Shown: piece by piece, positions 31,101 through 39,503 of the stretch
Numbering within the stretch: the first letter of the stretch is position 1
Layout: each line of letters starts with the position of its first letter
Assembly (NCBI GenBank): GCA_964470555.1
Contig: CAYYDG010000023.1
Span: 52,284 to 116,283 of the forward strand
DNA length: 64,000 nt
Direction of reading: 5' to 3'
Origin: RBC074 sp964470555
Lineage (GTDB): Bacteria; Acidobacteriota; Blastocatellia; RBC074
Made by a program: the position numbers and the translations under genes
Notes under the pieces: generated by a model
The model's database searches: none
What the model was told of the DNA's origin: nothing
Seen by the model: the letters and a program-made list of their open reading frames with translations, nothing else

Positions 31101-34100
31101 GCGTCCATGGTCATGCGAATCGGGCGGGAAACGTTCGCCGTGATGGCTTGTTCGCCGTCTCCGCTGAATCCGTTCGTGCCGGTTCCGGCAACGGTCACCA
31201 GCACGCCTGGCGTAACGACGTTGACCACCAGCGTTCTGGCCTGGCTGATGTTGCCTGCGTCATCGGTGGCCACAACTGTGAGTTCGTTGCTGCCGCCGAC
31301 CAATTGCGCTATGAACGCCCAATTGGTCGTTCCTGACGCCGTGCCGCTTTGCCCGCGATTGCTGCGCCACGAAACCGAAGCCACGCGAACATTGTCTGTG
31401 GCCGTGCCGGAAACCGCGATCAACGCAGTTGTCTGGTTGATCGTTGCAGTGTTCGGCGTGGTGATGCGAACAGTCGGCGCGTCGAGATCGGGCAATCCAT
31501 CCTGCGTGATGGTGAAACTGCGTCCGGCAATGGCGACCGTGCCGAAACGTTGACCGATGGCGGTATTGGCGGCGACTTTCAAATTGACCGCGCCGTTCGC
31601 GCTGCCGCCAGCTCCCGGCTCAACAGTGATCCACGGCGAATTGCTTTCCGCGCGCCAGTTGCAACCGCCCGGAGCGACGTTGACATTGACAGTCAAATCG
31701 CCGCCGGTTGCCGCAACCTTGTCGCCGGCTTTCGACAACGCAAAGTTGCAACCGTTCATGTTGGCCGTCACTTTGAACGCGCCGCGTCCGTGTGTGAAGG
31801 CGTACAACGATGTCACGCCGTTGACGACATTCAGAGTCAGCGTTTCTGTGACGACGTTGGCGAAGCCTGTGTTTTCCACCGTCCAGGTGGCTCCGCCATC
31901 CAGCGAAACAAACACGCCCAGATCAGTCCCGACATACAACCGCGCAGTGTTCGATGGATCAATCACAATGCAATGCGCCGGAATATCCGGGATGCCTGTT
32001 TCGCCCGAACCGTCAATCGGCGACCAGGATTCGCCCGCGTTCGTCGTTTTCCAAACATGCGCGCCGAAGAAAGTTGAATAAGTCGCATAAGCAGTGTTTT
32101 TGTCAGTTGGATCGAACGCCAGCCAGGAAACATTTCCTGCACGCGGGCGCGATGAACGTTCGAAGCTGGCTGACAAAGGATTGATCGGCGACAAGGCCAA
32201 CGCGCGTGTGGTGCGAATGATGGAACCGTCGCCCTGGCCAAACAAAGCGTAATTGGAATCGGTGGGCGCAACGGCCAGCGCGCTCAAGGCGTTGCTTGCT
32301 CCGATCACCGTCGAAGGAGAACCGAGTTGTTCCCAGAACGTCATCTTGTTCGAGCGAAACAGCAACGTGCCGCCAGTGTAAAACCGCGCCGGATCGCTGG
32401 GGTCTTGAGTCATAGGCGTGATGAACGACACGCCTCCGGCCAGCCCTGCCGTTACAGTCGAAAACGTTGCGCCGCCATCGGTGGATTTGCGAAAACCTGC
32501 GCCCTGTGTCGAAACGTAAATTGTGTTCGTATCGAACAAGTCCACTGCCGAATAACCTCCGTCAGCCAGAAAAATCATCTTCCATTTGTCGGGACCGTCG
32601 GTGTCGTTGCCGCGCGGAGTTCCGTTGTCCTGCGTGCCGCCCAGGTATGTCTTGCCGTCCGGGTACACCGTGCCGTGATAAAACTGTGTCACGCCGTAAC
32701 CGTTGTTGAGCGGTTGCCATTGCACCTTGTTGTTTTGTGCGTTGCAGGCGGCAAGCGGCCCTGTCGAAACCGGAGCGCGGGCATTGGTCGTTCGCCAGAC
32801 GCCTCCGTCGTTGCCGACGAATAATTGCTGGTTGGTCGTGCCATTGTATTGTGGATGGAAAACCAGAAAGTGCTGGTCGGGATGAAGCTGGTCGTCTTTG
32901 CCGTAAATCAGCGATCCGCCGAAGCTTTCATAAGCGAAGGCTGCGAAGCCCCAATTGGTTCCGCCGTCGTCCGAACGTGCCAGATCAATGCTGCCTACCC
33001 AGACGCGATTGGCATCCACAGGGTCAACGGCAATCGTCAGGTCGTACCACGATTGCCCGCCTAGATTGTCCGCCGCGCCGTTTTTGCAGACGACGGCGTT
33101 GGCAAACGGCGGATTGGACAAAATCGTCGTGTTGACCTTGTTGGCGTCGGTGTTGCGAACCATTGCCGTGAACGAATTGCCGCCATTGTCCGAACGGAAA
33201 AATGCATGCAATCCGTTGGCATAAGCGCCGCTCAGCGCTGTGGACACGGCGTAAACGATATTCTGATTCGACGGCGCAACCGCAATGGCTGTGCGCCCCA
33301 TGCCGGGTTCGCTCAACACTGCGTCCCAGCTTCCGGCGGTTTCTGCGTTGGATTTGCGATAGATGGTCGCCTGCTGAAAGTTTCCGCAGGCCGCGAATAA
33401 ATAATCGGTTTGCTGATCGGTTCGCGCTTCCAGATCGAGGCATCCGCCGCTGACCGTAACTGGCAACACGTTTGTCCAGTTCAACCCTTCGTCGGTCGAA
33501 CGCCAGACGCCAAACCAGGTGGCGGCATAAATGCGGCGACTGTCGTTGGGGCTGACGATCAAATCGTTGACGTACCAGAATTCCGGGATGTTGGTGTTGG
33601 CCAACCGCGACCAGGTTGCGCCGGCGTCAATGGATTTGAAAATGCCTGCTCCGCGGACGGCATCGCCGTTGAAAAAGCCTTCGCCGGTTCCAGCGTAAAT
33701 GGTGTCGGCGTTTTTGGGGTCGAACGCCAGACAGTTGACGGCGATGTTGGCGATCAAATCGGAAATCGGCGTCCAGCTTGCGCCTGCGTTGACGCTTTTC
33801 CAGACGCCTCCGGCAACGCCAGCCGCGTACATGATGTTCGGGTCGTCGGGATTGATGAGAATGGCGCGTGTTCGTCCGCCTATGTTGCCTGGGCCAAGCG
33901 GCGTCCAGGTTCCAAGTCGCGGCTGTTCGAGCGAACTTTTCAATTCTTCGCGCGTCAACAATCGGTTGTCGGCGGTGGAAAAGACGTTCATCTGCTGCAT
34001 GGCTTCCATCGCCTCGAAGTATTTTTCGACCGGCAATTGGGTTTCGCCTTCGGGCAAACGCCTGCGCAAATAGTATTGCATCGCCTTGTCAGGTTCGTCG

Positions 34101-34456
34101 GCTTTCTTGACGTGATACTTGCGAGCTTTGGCGTCGGCGGAAAATCCGATGGGCCATTCTTCCAGGTTCAGCCATTGATCGAAGGATTCAGGCAGGGGAT
34201 TGACCGCACGCGAATCAGAAATCGCGCCCGATCCACCAGCTACGGAATTAGGATTTTGCGGCTGCGATTGTTGAGCGATGGAGATGGATGCTTGCGATTT
34301 GGGTTCGACGGTTGGTTTTGCTTTGATTCGCTTGCCGTCTGCGCTAGCGCTGTAATTGCGTAAATACACCGCTGACATTGCAAACAGGCAGAGTGACAGA
34401 GCCGACATCAACGCCATGCGCAGTTTTCCCTTCAATGGGCAAGCCAGCTTGGTCAT
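28178..34456 (-). CDS. Giant secreted BNR/NHL beta-propeller protein with Solibacter-type C-terminal domain
   Basis: 2092 aa. An N-terminal hydrophobic signal (about 13-35) is followed by a sortilin-like BNR propeller (about 180-870; blades such as GVWKSVNAGASW and GIFKSIDAGATW), a BACON-like domain (about 890-975; CNWRAESNSPWITVEPG), an Ig-like domain, six NHL repeats (IITTVAGNGVAGFSGDNGPA type), a second Ig-like domain, six more NHL repeats, and a TIGR03437-type C-terminal domain (about 1860-2092) that includes LAPLFFVSPDQVNYQIPSG. NHL and BNR propellers bind ligands and no catalytic motif is evident. The C-terminal domain is characteristic of Acidobacteria, where it ends many secreted proteins and may serve surface sorting. 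It shares this domain with the next gene upstream and is probably co-transcribed with it (41-bp gap). Confidence 0.85.
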   Translation of the reverse strand: MTKLACPLKGKLRMALMSALSLCLFAMSAVYLRNYSASADGKRIKAKPTVEPKSQASISIAQQSQPQNPNSVAGGSGAISDSRAVNPLPESFDQWLNLEEWPIGFSADAKARKYHVKKADEPDKAMQYYLRRRLPEGETQLPVEKYFEAMEAMQQMNVFSTADNRLLTREELKSSLEQPRLGTWTPLGPGNIGGRTRAILINPDDPNIMYAAGVAGGVWKSVNAGASWTPISDLIANIAVNCLAFDPKNADTIYAGTGEGFFNGDAVRGAGIFKSIDAGATWSRLANTNIPEFWYVNDLIVSPNDSRRIYAATWFGVWRSTDEGLNWTNVLPVTVSGGCLDLEARTDQQTDYLFAACGNFQQATIYRKSNAETAGSWDAVLSEPGMGRTAIAVAPSNQNIVYAVSTALSGAYANGLHAFFRSDNGGNSFTAMVRNTDANKVNTTILSNPPFANAVVCKNGAADNLGGQSWYDLTIAVDPVDANRVWVGSIDLARSDDGGTNWGFAAFAYESFGGSLIYGKDDQLHPDQHFLVFHPQYNGTTNQQLFVGNDGGVWRTTNARAPVSTGPLAACNAQNNKVQWQPLNNGYGVTQFYHGTVYPDGKTYLGGTQDNGTPRGNDTDGPDKWKMIFLADGGYSAVDLFDTNTIYVSTQGAGFRKSTDGGATFSTVTAGLAGGVSFITPMTQDPSDPARFYTGGTLLFRSNKMTFWEQLGSPSTVIGASNALSALAVAPTDSNYALFGQGDGSIIRTTRALALSPINPLSASFERSSRPRAGNVSWLAFDPTDKNTAYATYSTFFGAHVWKTTNAGESWSPIDGSGETGIPDIPAHCIVIDPSNTARLYVGTDLGVFVSLDGGATWTVENTGFANVVTETLTLNVVNGVTSLYAFTHGRGAFKVTANMNGCNFALSKAGDKVAATGGDLTVNVNVAPGGCNWRAESNSPWITVEPGAGGSANGAVNLKVAANTAIGQRFGTVAIAGRSFTITQDGLPDLDAPTVRITTPNTATINQTTALIAVSGTATDNVRVASVSWRSNRGQSGTASGTTNWAFIAQLVGGSNELTVVATDDAGNISQARTLVVNVVTPGVLVTVAGTGTNGFSGDGEQAITANVSRPIRMTMDAAGNLYFADLNNHRVRRVSPTGIITTVAGNGVAGFSGDNGPATSAQLNNPLGVALDRNGNLLIADSGNQRIRRVNAATGVIATIAGTGETGFNGDGGAATNARVNSPENVFADKDNNIFIADFGNHRIRKIAANGGTISTVAGTGAIGFSGDGGLATAANLSSPTDVAVDDAGNIYICAAGNNRIRKVTTDGVINTIAGNGNTTYNGDNILATAAALNNPQSIALDAAGNVYIVDRGNSRIRKVTVSSGAIATLAGGNAGFSPDGSSTTLARLNQPTGITLDAAGNVFFSDRDNFLIRRIVNALSGDTIAPTVAFTPTIPSTLLPANPIALSGTANDNGSVTLVRWSNDRGGGGTAIGTATWTIPSVTLLPGVNNITVTAWDASGNAGSAVTTVNYQTPQVVVTIAGTGAAANSADGGAATAAAIWLPRGLAVDSMGNVIFADTVNRRVRKVSPNGVITAFAGTGEVGSGGDGGQAKDATFNLPSGVAIDAAGNVYISDSNTHRVRKVAPDGVITTVAGTGVGFGAYNGDGILAKDAELAGPQGLAADKDGNLYIADRNNNRIRKVTIADGKISTVAGTGLFGFSGDGGSAIEADLALPTGVAVDAAGNIYIADQGNNRIRKVNAFDKKITTIAGTGIAGFSGDGGPSVNAQISLSFTCFLTVDVSGNLFFADRNNNRIRKITANTGVISTVAGTGGFGFNGDGTAPSGTNLTLPVGVVVDSAGNLFFSDSTSRVRRTRSADGLRTIATVSAASFSQTAGVAPEEIVAGFGSGLASSLAVASSLPLPNSLGGTTVKVRDNLNVERLAPLFFVSPDQVNYQIPSGTAAGLATVTVTNPNGEVVIGSVMVSNVAPSLFSANSSGTGLAAAVVFRRNAAGVDSYESAAGPIDLGPAGDIVLLIPFGTGLRGLTDVSNARATIGGVNAPIFFIGATPGQIGLDQANLLLDRSLIGKGTVDVVLTVDGKTANTVTVTIK

Positions 34457-34497
34457 GGAATTTCTCCGAAATGTGAGTCAGAAAAGCGTCAGACGAT

Positions 34498-36483
34498 TTA
34501 CCGCATTCTGATGTTGAGTGAATTGGCTCGATGGCCGTCAACAATGACATTCAACACAACGTCACCGCTGAGCCGCAGATTTTTGGGCAGCCGCAGATTG
34601 ATTTGATCCAGCCCCGCCAATTCCGAAGCATTGCCTTGCCGTCCGGCGTATACGACTTCAACCGGCTGGCCGTTCAGTTCCGCGCGTACTGACACCGCGT
34701 GGCGAAAACCTGTTCCGAACAGGATCAAATACAACTCTTCGTCATCGCTTGCTCTGCGCAGAGGTTCATCCAGAAAACGCCGCTGCGATTGGTCAAACCG
34801 CGCAATTGATTCGAACTGCTGAGAATTATCAGCTTTGACGCGCAAGGCGACGGCAGCGGCCAATCCTTTTCCATCGGCGTTGGCGGAAAACAATCCCGGA
34901 GCCACTCGCGCAATTTCAATCAGTTCTTTTGAAATTGTTGCAGCCGCATTGGTGACGATTACAGTCGCTGCGCCTTCGGCAAGGTCTTCCGGCATCAGGT
35001 AATTGATTTGTCGTTCGGAAACGAACAGCAAGGGCGCAAATCGTTCGATGCCCACGCTGTCCAGAATCGAAACCTGTGTTCCGCCCAACTGATCGGGCAG
35101 GGAAGTTGAGGTTGCCGTGGTCGTCGCCAGATTCGTGCCAAACGCCGTGACCATATGTCCCGGCGCAAACACGTTTCCTACAAAACTGGCCGCGGAGACA
35201 TTGGTCAATTCGCCGAACTCTTTTTCTTCGGCGGAAAACAGCGCTGCAACCGGATTGGCTTCGACATCGGCGATTTCGCGGGCAATGGGCAGGTCGCCGA
35301 ACTTGATTGCCAACGGCAAACCTTTGCGAGTCGTGATCGGCGCAAACCGGCAGACGATCAATTGTCTAGTTCCGGCAGCGAAGGTGCGACCGACCGGCAA
35401 CGCCATCGCAATGCCGATCTGTCCGCGTTCGGTTTGCGACGAATTGATGTGCAGCGAAACTTCTCTGGCATCGCGTCCGGCAGACACGTCGAGCAAACGC
35501 CAATTTGATGAATTGAAGACCAGACTAAATCCCAGAGCGTTTTCGTTGCCTTGCGCTTCGATTTCGACGGAAGAGGTGGTTGGTTGGCGGTGGTCGGTGG
35601 TCGGTAACTGTCGCAAGCGAACGGTTGGCGAGTTCAGAGAAGTTTCAGCGAGCAACGACCGGCCACCAGCCACCGACCACCGATCACCAACCAGCGAAGA
35701 ACTGCTGGCCGTGGTCGGGCCGCCCGCTGGAGTTGCCGGATCGAGTCCTGCGGCATAACGACCGGCTTGCGTCCAATCAATGATAGTGATCTTTCCATCG
35801 CCCAATCCGGTTCGCGGAGCGCAATCGGCGCGCTGAAATTCATTGCCCGGCGCGGGCGTATCAATTCCCGCAACGAACAAACCGATTTGTGTCCAATCCG
35901 TTATCGTCACGGTTCCATTGTTGTCACCGTCGGGACGCGGGCTGACATCGGCTTCAAAGCCTTTGGTCAGGGTGACGGCTCCGCCGGTAAAGGTTGTGGC
36001 CAATGCGTTGGCGGTGATGTCTGCGACTTCGCGCACGACGGGTTGATCTGCGAAGCCAAGATTCGTCGTGCCGAAATCGGCGTTAGCGGCAACCGAAAAT
36101 GTGACGACGGCCATTTGCCGAACTCCTGCGGCGAAACTCTGGCTGGCTGGGAAGGCCAATGCCACACCGAATCGTCCTTGAGCCGCCTGGCCAGCGTTGC
36201 TGTTGATGGTTGCGCCAGAGGCATCGCTGCCGAGCGACACTTGCGGATTGCCGAGCACGGCGGCGTCGAAGGTCAAACTGAACCCGACGGCATTTTCATC
36301 GCCTTGCGAAACGATTTCGATGGGTACGTTGATCGTTCCGCCGATGGGACCGTTGGCTGCGGCGACGCGAACGATTCTGGCTTGAGCGGCGGCTATGTTA
36401 TTGCCAGTTGAAAAGAGGTGGTTGATAGCGACGCTGCCGAATACCACACAGCAGAACAGGAAAACGAATTTACGGGGGGGCAT
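34498..36483 (-). CDS. Secreted protein with two cohesin-like domains, dockerin-like repeat and Solibacter-type C-terminal domain
   Basis: 661 aa from the ATG at 36483, which has AGGAGG 12 bases upstream; the 27 residues before it come from a repeat and were dropped. A signal/anchor (FVFLFCCVVFGSVAINHLF) precedes a cohesin-like domain (about 45-185, VPIEIVSQGDENAVGFSLTF). Dockerin/EF-hand-like segments follow (DGDNNGTVTITDWTQIGLFV and GDGKITIIDWTQAGRYA), with calcium-ligand spacing, then a second cohesin-like domain (VEIEAQGNENALGFSLVF) and a TIGR03437-type C-terminus with LAPLLF-like and YLMPE motifs. Cohesin-dockerin pairs assemble surface complexes; having both on one chain suggests self-association. 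About 40 residues at the start of the second cohesin are encoded by a hairpin repeat (35576-35693). Confidence 0.8.
   Translation of the reverse strand: MPPRKFVFLFCCVVFGSVAINHLFSTGNNIAAAQARIVRVAAANGPIGGTINVPIEIVSQGDENAVGFSLTFDAAVLGNPQVSLGSDASGATINSNAGQAAQGRFGVALAFPASQSFAAGVRQMAVVTFSVAANADFGTTNLGFADQPVVREVADITANALATTFTGGAVTLTKGFEADVSPRPDGDNNGTVTITDWTQIGLFVAGIDTPAPGNEFQRADCAPRTGLGDGKITIIDWTQAGRYAAGLDPATPAGGPTTASSSSLVGDRWSVAGGRSLLAETSLNSPTVRLRQLPTTDHRQPTTSSVEIEAQGNENALGFSLVFNSSNWRLLDVSAGRDAREVSLHINSSQTERGQIGIAMALPVGRTFAAGTRQLIVCRFAPITTRKGLPLAIKFGDLPIAREIADVEANPVAALFSAEEKEFGELTNVSAASFVGNVFAPGHMVTAFGTNLATTTATSTSLPDQLGGTQVSILDSVGIERFAPLLFVSERQINYLMPEDLAEGAATVIVTNAAATISKELIEIARVAPGLFSANADGKGLAAAVALRVKADNSQQFESIARFDQSQRRFLDEPLRRASDDEELYLILFGTGFRHAVSVRAELNGQPVEVVYAGRQGNASELAGLDQINLRLPKNLRLSGDVVLNVIVDGHRANSLNIRMR
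35576..35693. repeat. Hairpin repeat carried in frame in the cohesin-like gene
   Basis: The left arm (35576-35614) has TGGTTGGT, 3 bases, CGGTGGTCGGTGG; the right arm (35648-35693) is its near-exact reverse complement, with 21 of 24 positions paired. The element is read through and encodes a Ser/Thr/Arg-rich linker. Confidence 0.75.
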
Positions 36484-36527
36484 GCGTTGTTCCTCCTGAG
36501 CGAGCTTTAAGTTGTAAGAAGGCGAGA

Positions 36528-36633
36528 CGGTTTCATTTTCCATTTGCCGTTTTCCATCTTTCATTTGTCATTGGCAGAGCGCGCTTGATGACAAATGGCA
36601 ATTGGCAAATCGAAAAATGGCAAATGAAACCGA
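36528..36633. repeat. Long imperfect inverted repeat of 'catttgcc' words
   Basis: Two arms of about 45 bases begin CGGTTTCATTT on one side and end AAATGAAACCG on the other, both rich in CATTTGCC and CATTTGTCAT words, around a short GC-rich loop. It lies between the ggt and cohesin-like genes, which are both on the minus strand. Confidence 0.7.
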
Positions 36634-36655
36634 AAGAAAAGCTACTGTTTGAGAG

Positions 36656-38431
36656 CTAATACCCGACCGAATACCCATTGCGTCGCCCGTCGCTGCCGCC
36701 GAGCCGAACGCCGGTTTTGTCTTCGATCATCACGGCTTCGCAATCGCCCATGTTGCCAGGGCGTTCGGCGAATTTGTGACCCATCGAAGTCAGTTTTTGC
36801 ATGGTGTCGGGCGAAATGCCCAGCAGTTCCCAGCGGATTTCATCCGGCATCCATTGATGATGGAATCGCGGCCAGTCAATCGCCTGCTGTATGTTCATTC
36901 CGTGATCAATGACGTTGATGATGGTTTGCATGACGGTGTTGATGATCGTAGGCCCGCCTGGACTGCCGAGCGCGAACCAGAATTTGCCGTCTTTCAAGAC
37001 AATGGTCGGCGTCATAGAAGACAGCGGACGTTTGCCAGCCGCGACGGCGTTGGCTTCGCTCTGAATCAAACCGTACATATTCGCTTTGCCGGGTTCCGGC
37101 GCCAGATCGTCCATTTCGTTGTTCAGCAGAAAGCCCGCGCCTTCGACGGTTACGTGGCAGCCGTAACTGCCGTTCAACGTGTAAGTGTTGGTGGCGACGT
37201 TGCCGTCTTTGTCCACCACTGTGAAATGCGTTGTCTGTTCGGATTCAAATCTCGACGGGTTGCCATGTTTGATTTCCTTCGAGGTCGAAGCGCGATTCGG
37301 ATCAATCGTCGTCGCCAGTTTGTCGGCGTATCCGCGCGAAGTCAGCCCAGCGACGGGAACTTTGACAAAGTCAGGATCGCCCAGAAATTCCGCGCGGTCG
37401 GCAAAGGCCCGGCGCATGGCTTCGATCATGACGTGAATGGATTGCGACGAACCGGCTCCCATTTTTTTCAGATCGTAACGTTCCAGAATGTTCAGCATTT
37501 GCAGCATGGCGATGCCTCCCGACGACGGCGGAGGCATGGTGATGATTTCGTGCCCGCGATATTTGCCGCGCAACGGCGCGCGTTCGACCGGTTTGTACTT
37601 TTTCAAATCTTCAACGGTCATCCACCAATCGCCTTTGGCGGTTTTGGCGTTGGCGCGCCTCATACTGTCTTCGATCAACTGCGCGGTTTTGCCTTCGTAA
37701 AATTCGCGCGGGCCGTTTTGGATCATCCGCTCGAACGTCGCGGCCAGTTCCGGCTGTTTGAACATTTCGTCTGTTTCATAAGGTTTGCCGTCGCGCAAAA
37801 AGATGCGTTTCGATTCGGCATTACGGCTCAACTGCCTGCTGCCGTTTTTCAAACTGGTTTCCAGTTGATACCAGACAGGGAAACCATCCGCCGCCAGTTT
37901 GCGAGCCGGTTCGGCTACGTCCGCCCATTTCATCGTGCCGTATTTTTCCAGCGCATACGCCATTCCCGCCACGGTTCCGGGAACTCCGGCGGCCAGATGG
38001 CCAAAGGTCGAAGACTCTTTGATGTATTCGCCTTTTTCGTTCAGGTAGACGTTGCGATAAGCCGCTGCCGGAGCCGTTTCGCGGTAATCAATCGCCGTCG
38101 CGGTTCCGTCAGCTTTGCGAATGACCATAAACCCGCCGCCGCCCAGGTTGCCTGCTTCCGGCCAAACCACTGCCAAAGCCAACCCTACGGCGACGGCTGC
38201 ATCCACGGCGTTGCCGCCACGTTTCAACACGTCCACGCCGACTTGCGAAGCAATCTGGCTGACCGATGAAACCATGCCATGTTTGGCGCGTACTGGCGGA
38301 CGCGAAGCCGCTTCGGAAGAAGAAGCCAGATCAATGGAAGAAATCGGTTTGAAAGATGGCGGCGTTGCCAGCAGCGAAAGCAGCAGGGCAAAGCTTAGCA
38401 AGGTAACAGTTGATAATCTTCTTGTAGACAT
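36656..38431 (-). CDS. ggt: Gamma-glutamyltransferase/glutathione hydrolase
   Basis: Cleaves gamma-glutamyl bonds of glutathione and related peptides and can transfer the glutamyl group. A signal peptide (MSTRRLSTVTLLSFALLLSL) follows the ATG at 38431, so the 24-residue upstream extension was omitted. The Ntn-hydrolase proenzyme is 591 aa. The large subunit opens with GMVSSVSQIASQVGVDVLKRGGNAVDAAVA; autocleavage should occur before the Thr of QTTHFTVVDKDGNVATNTYT, the small-subunit nucleophile. The oxyanion/substrate region MPPPSSGGIAMLQMLN and PLSSMTPTIVLKDGK are present. Periplasmic, of normal length. The HepT toxin gene lies 10 bp upstream on the same strand, without obvious functional relation. 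Confidence 0.93.
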   Translation of the reverse strand: MSTRRLSTVTLLSFALLLSLLATPPSFKPISSIDLASSSEAASRPPVRAKHGMVSSVSQIASQVGVDVLKRGGNAVDAAVAVGLALAVVWPEAGNLGGGGFMVIRKADGTATAIDYRETAPAAAYRNVYLNEKGEYIKESSTFGHLAAGVPGTVAGMAYALEKYGTMKWADVAEPARKLAADGFPVWYQLETSLKNGSRQLSRNAESKRIFLRDGKPYETDEMFKQPELAATFERMIQNGPREFYEGKTAQLIEDSMRRANAKTAKGDWWMTVEDLKKYKPVERAPLRGKYRGHEIITMPPPSSGGIAMLQMLNILERYDLKKMGAGSSQSIHVMIEAMRRAFADRAEFLGDPDFVKVPVAGLTSRGYADKLATTIDPNRASTSKEIKHGNPSRFESEQTTHFTVVDKDGNVATNTYTLNGSYGCHVTVEGAGFLLNNEMDDLAPEPGKANMYGLIQSEANAVAAGKRPLSSMTPTIVLKDGKFWFALGSPGGPTIINTVMQTIINVIDHGMNIQQAIDWPRFHHQWMPDEIRWELLGISPDTMQKLTSMGHKFAERPGNMGDCEAVMIEDKTGVRLGGSDGRRNGYSVGY

Positions 38432-38441
38432 AAACGAATCT

Positions 38442-38792
38442 CTAAGTGGATGGATTTTGGGAAATTTGACTGATTGCCGCACGCAAAGACGGCAAGTCTT
38501 CAACGACAGTTTTCCAGACTACTTCGATATTGACGCCGAAATAATCGTGTGTGAGTTTGTCTCGCATTCCGGCCATTTCCCGCCAGGCGATAGAAGGATG
38601 TTGCTGGCGAATTTCGTCCGGGATTCGTTTGGCGGCTTCGCCAATGATTTCCAAAGCGCGAACAGTAGCAAAAATCGTCTTGTCGTCTTTTTTGAATTCT
38701 TCGACAGTTATCGAATCAATAAAACTCTCAGCCTTTTTTATGGCGTCAAGAATGTCGTTCAAATAATCGGTGTAAGTCCGCCCGGATTTCAT
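38442..38792 (-). CDS. hepT: HepT-family toxin (HEPN ribonuclease)
   Basis: A 116-aa all-helical HEPN protein with the catalytic RxxxxHxY motif (RDKLTHDY, near residue 77). HepT toxins cleave RNA and are neutralised by AMPylation of the motif tyrosine by the MntA nucleotidyltransferase. The ATG overlaps the end of the mntA gene by 4 bases, the standard antitoxin-first order of this system. The HEPN domain also shows the ALEIIGEAAKRIPDE helix common to the family. Probable addiction or abortive module. It ends 10 bp before ggt. Confidence 0.9.
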   Translation of the reverse strand: MKSGRTYTDYLNDILDAIKKAESFIDSITVEEFKKDDKTIFATVRALEIIGEAAKRIPDEIRQQHPSIAWREMAGMRDKLTHDYFGVNIEVVWKTVVEDLPSLRAAISQISQNPST

Positions 38793-39091
38793 ACTGTGAC
38801 CGCCTCTTTGATGATTTGCTGACCGATATTTGGCTTTAACGCATCTTTCATCACCAGGTCAACTTTGATTCCCAGCAAATCGGACAAATGATTTTCCAGT
38901 TCGACGAATTTCAACAAACCTGGTGTTTCGTTGAAGGTGACCAGCAGGTCCAGATCGCTTTCTTCGTTTTGTTCTTGGCGAGCATAGGACCCAAAGACTT
39001 CCATGGAGTTGACATGATATTTAGCTGACAACGCTGGGAGTTCGCCGCGCAGAATTTCTTTGAGATTGGCAAGGTCAGATTTACCGGTCAT
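38789..39091 (-). CDS. mntA: MntA-family antitoxin (minimal nucleotidyltransferase)
   Basis: A 100-aa nucleotidyltransferase with the GSx10DxD signature exactly placed (GSYARQEQNEESDLDLLVTF, about residues 34-53), giving two metal-binding aspartates. It should transfer AMP to the HepT active-site tyrosine and so silence it. The length is the family norm. It is encoded directly upstream of, and overlaps, hepT. Confidence 0.9.
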   Translation of the reverse strand: MTGKSDLANLKEILRGELPALSAKYHVNSMEVFGSYARQEQNEESDLDLLVTFNETPGLLKFVELENHLSDLLGIKVDLVMKDALKPNIGQQIIKEAVTV

Positions 39092-39097
39092 AAAACT

Positions 39098-39412
39098 TCA
39101 GTTTCCATGAATGCCGTTGTGATTGCTGATGTGGTTTTCGACGATGGTAATCAGAACATTCAGCCGCTCATCGGTTTCAGCCAGCTTTTCATCCGTCCGT
39201 TTCTGAGCCTTGATGAGTTCGGCGATTGCCTCGAATGTATTGACGCTTGCTTCAGTCAGTTTTTCCAACAGTTCCTGATGTACTGATTGAACGGCATGAA
39301 TTTCTTTCATTCGCTGTTCATGCGCCTCTTTCATCAATTCCATGTCAACAGCAAATTTCGCCTGTTGTTCGACAATAAAGTTCATCGCATTTTCCATCTG
39401 TTCCTGGGTCAT
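39098..39412 (-). CDS. Small coiled-coil protein of unknown function
   Basis: 104 aa from the ATG at 39412 (MTQEQMENAMNFIVEQQAKF) with AGAGGAA upstream; the 27 residues before it do not look coding. Almost entirely helical with heptad spacing, ending in LAETDERLNVLITIVENHI. I recall similar short 'EQME...FIVEQQAKF' proteins in many copies in Acidobacteria and cyanobacteria, with no known role. It lies 6 bp upstream of mntA, so it may be co-transcribed with the toxin-antitoxin pair. No catalytic residue pattern is seen. Confidence 0.65.
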   Translation of the reverse strand: MTQEQMENAMNFIVEQQAKFAVDMELMKEAHEQRMKEIHAVQSVHQELLEKLTEASVNTFEAIAELIKAQKRTDEKLAETDERLNVLITIVENHISNHNGIHGN

Positions 39413-39503
39413 AGCATTCCTCTGGTTGAAATTCGGGGTGGCCTTCTGTTGGCGCGGATTGTAGGGGCAGGCGCTGAGGCCGTCAATTTTCAACCTTCAA
39501 GAT

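Noticed and set aside
28900..31200. Regularly spaced similar DNA segments suggesting a CRISPR or satellite array
   Set aside because: They encode NHL protein repeats in frame and differ at synonymous positions.
38442..39091. New toxin-antitoxin type
   Set aside because: Both signature motifs match the known HepT/MntA system exactly.
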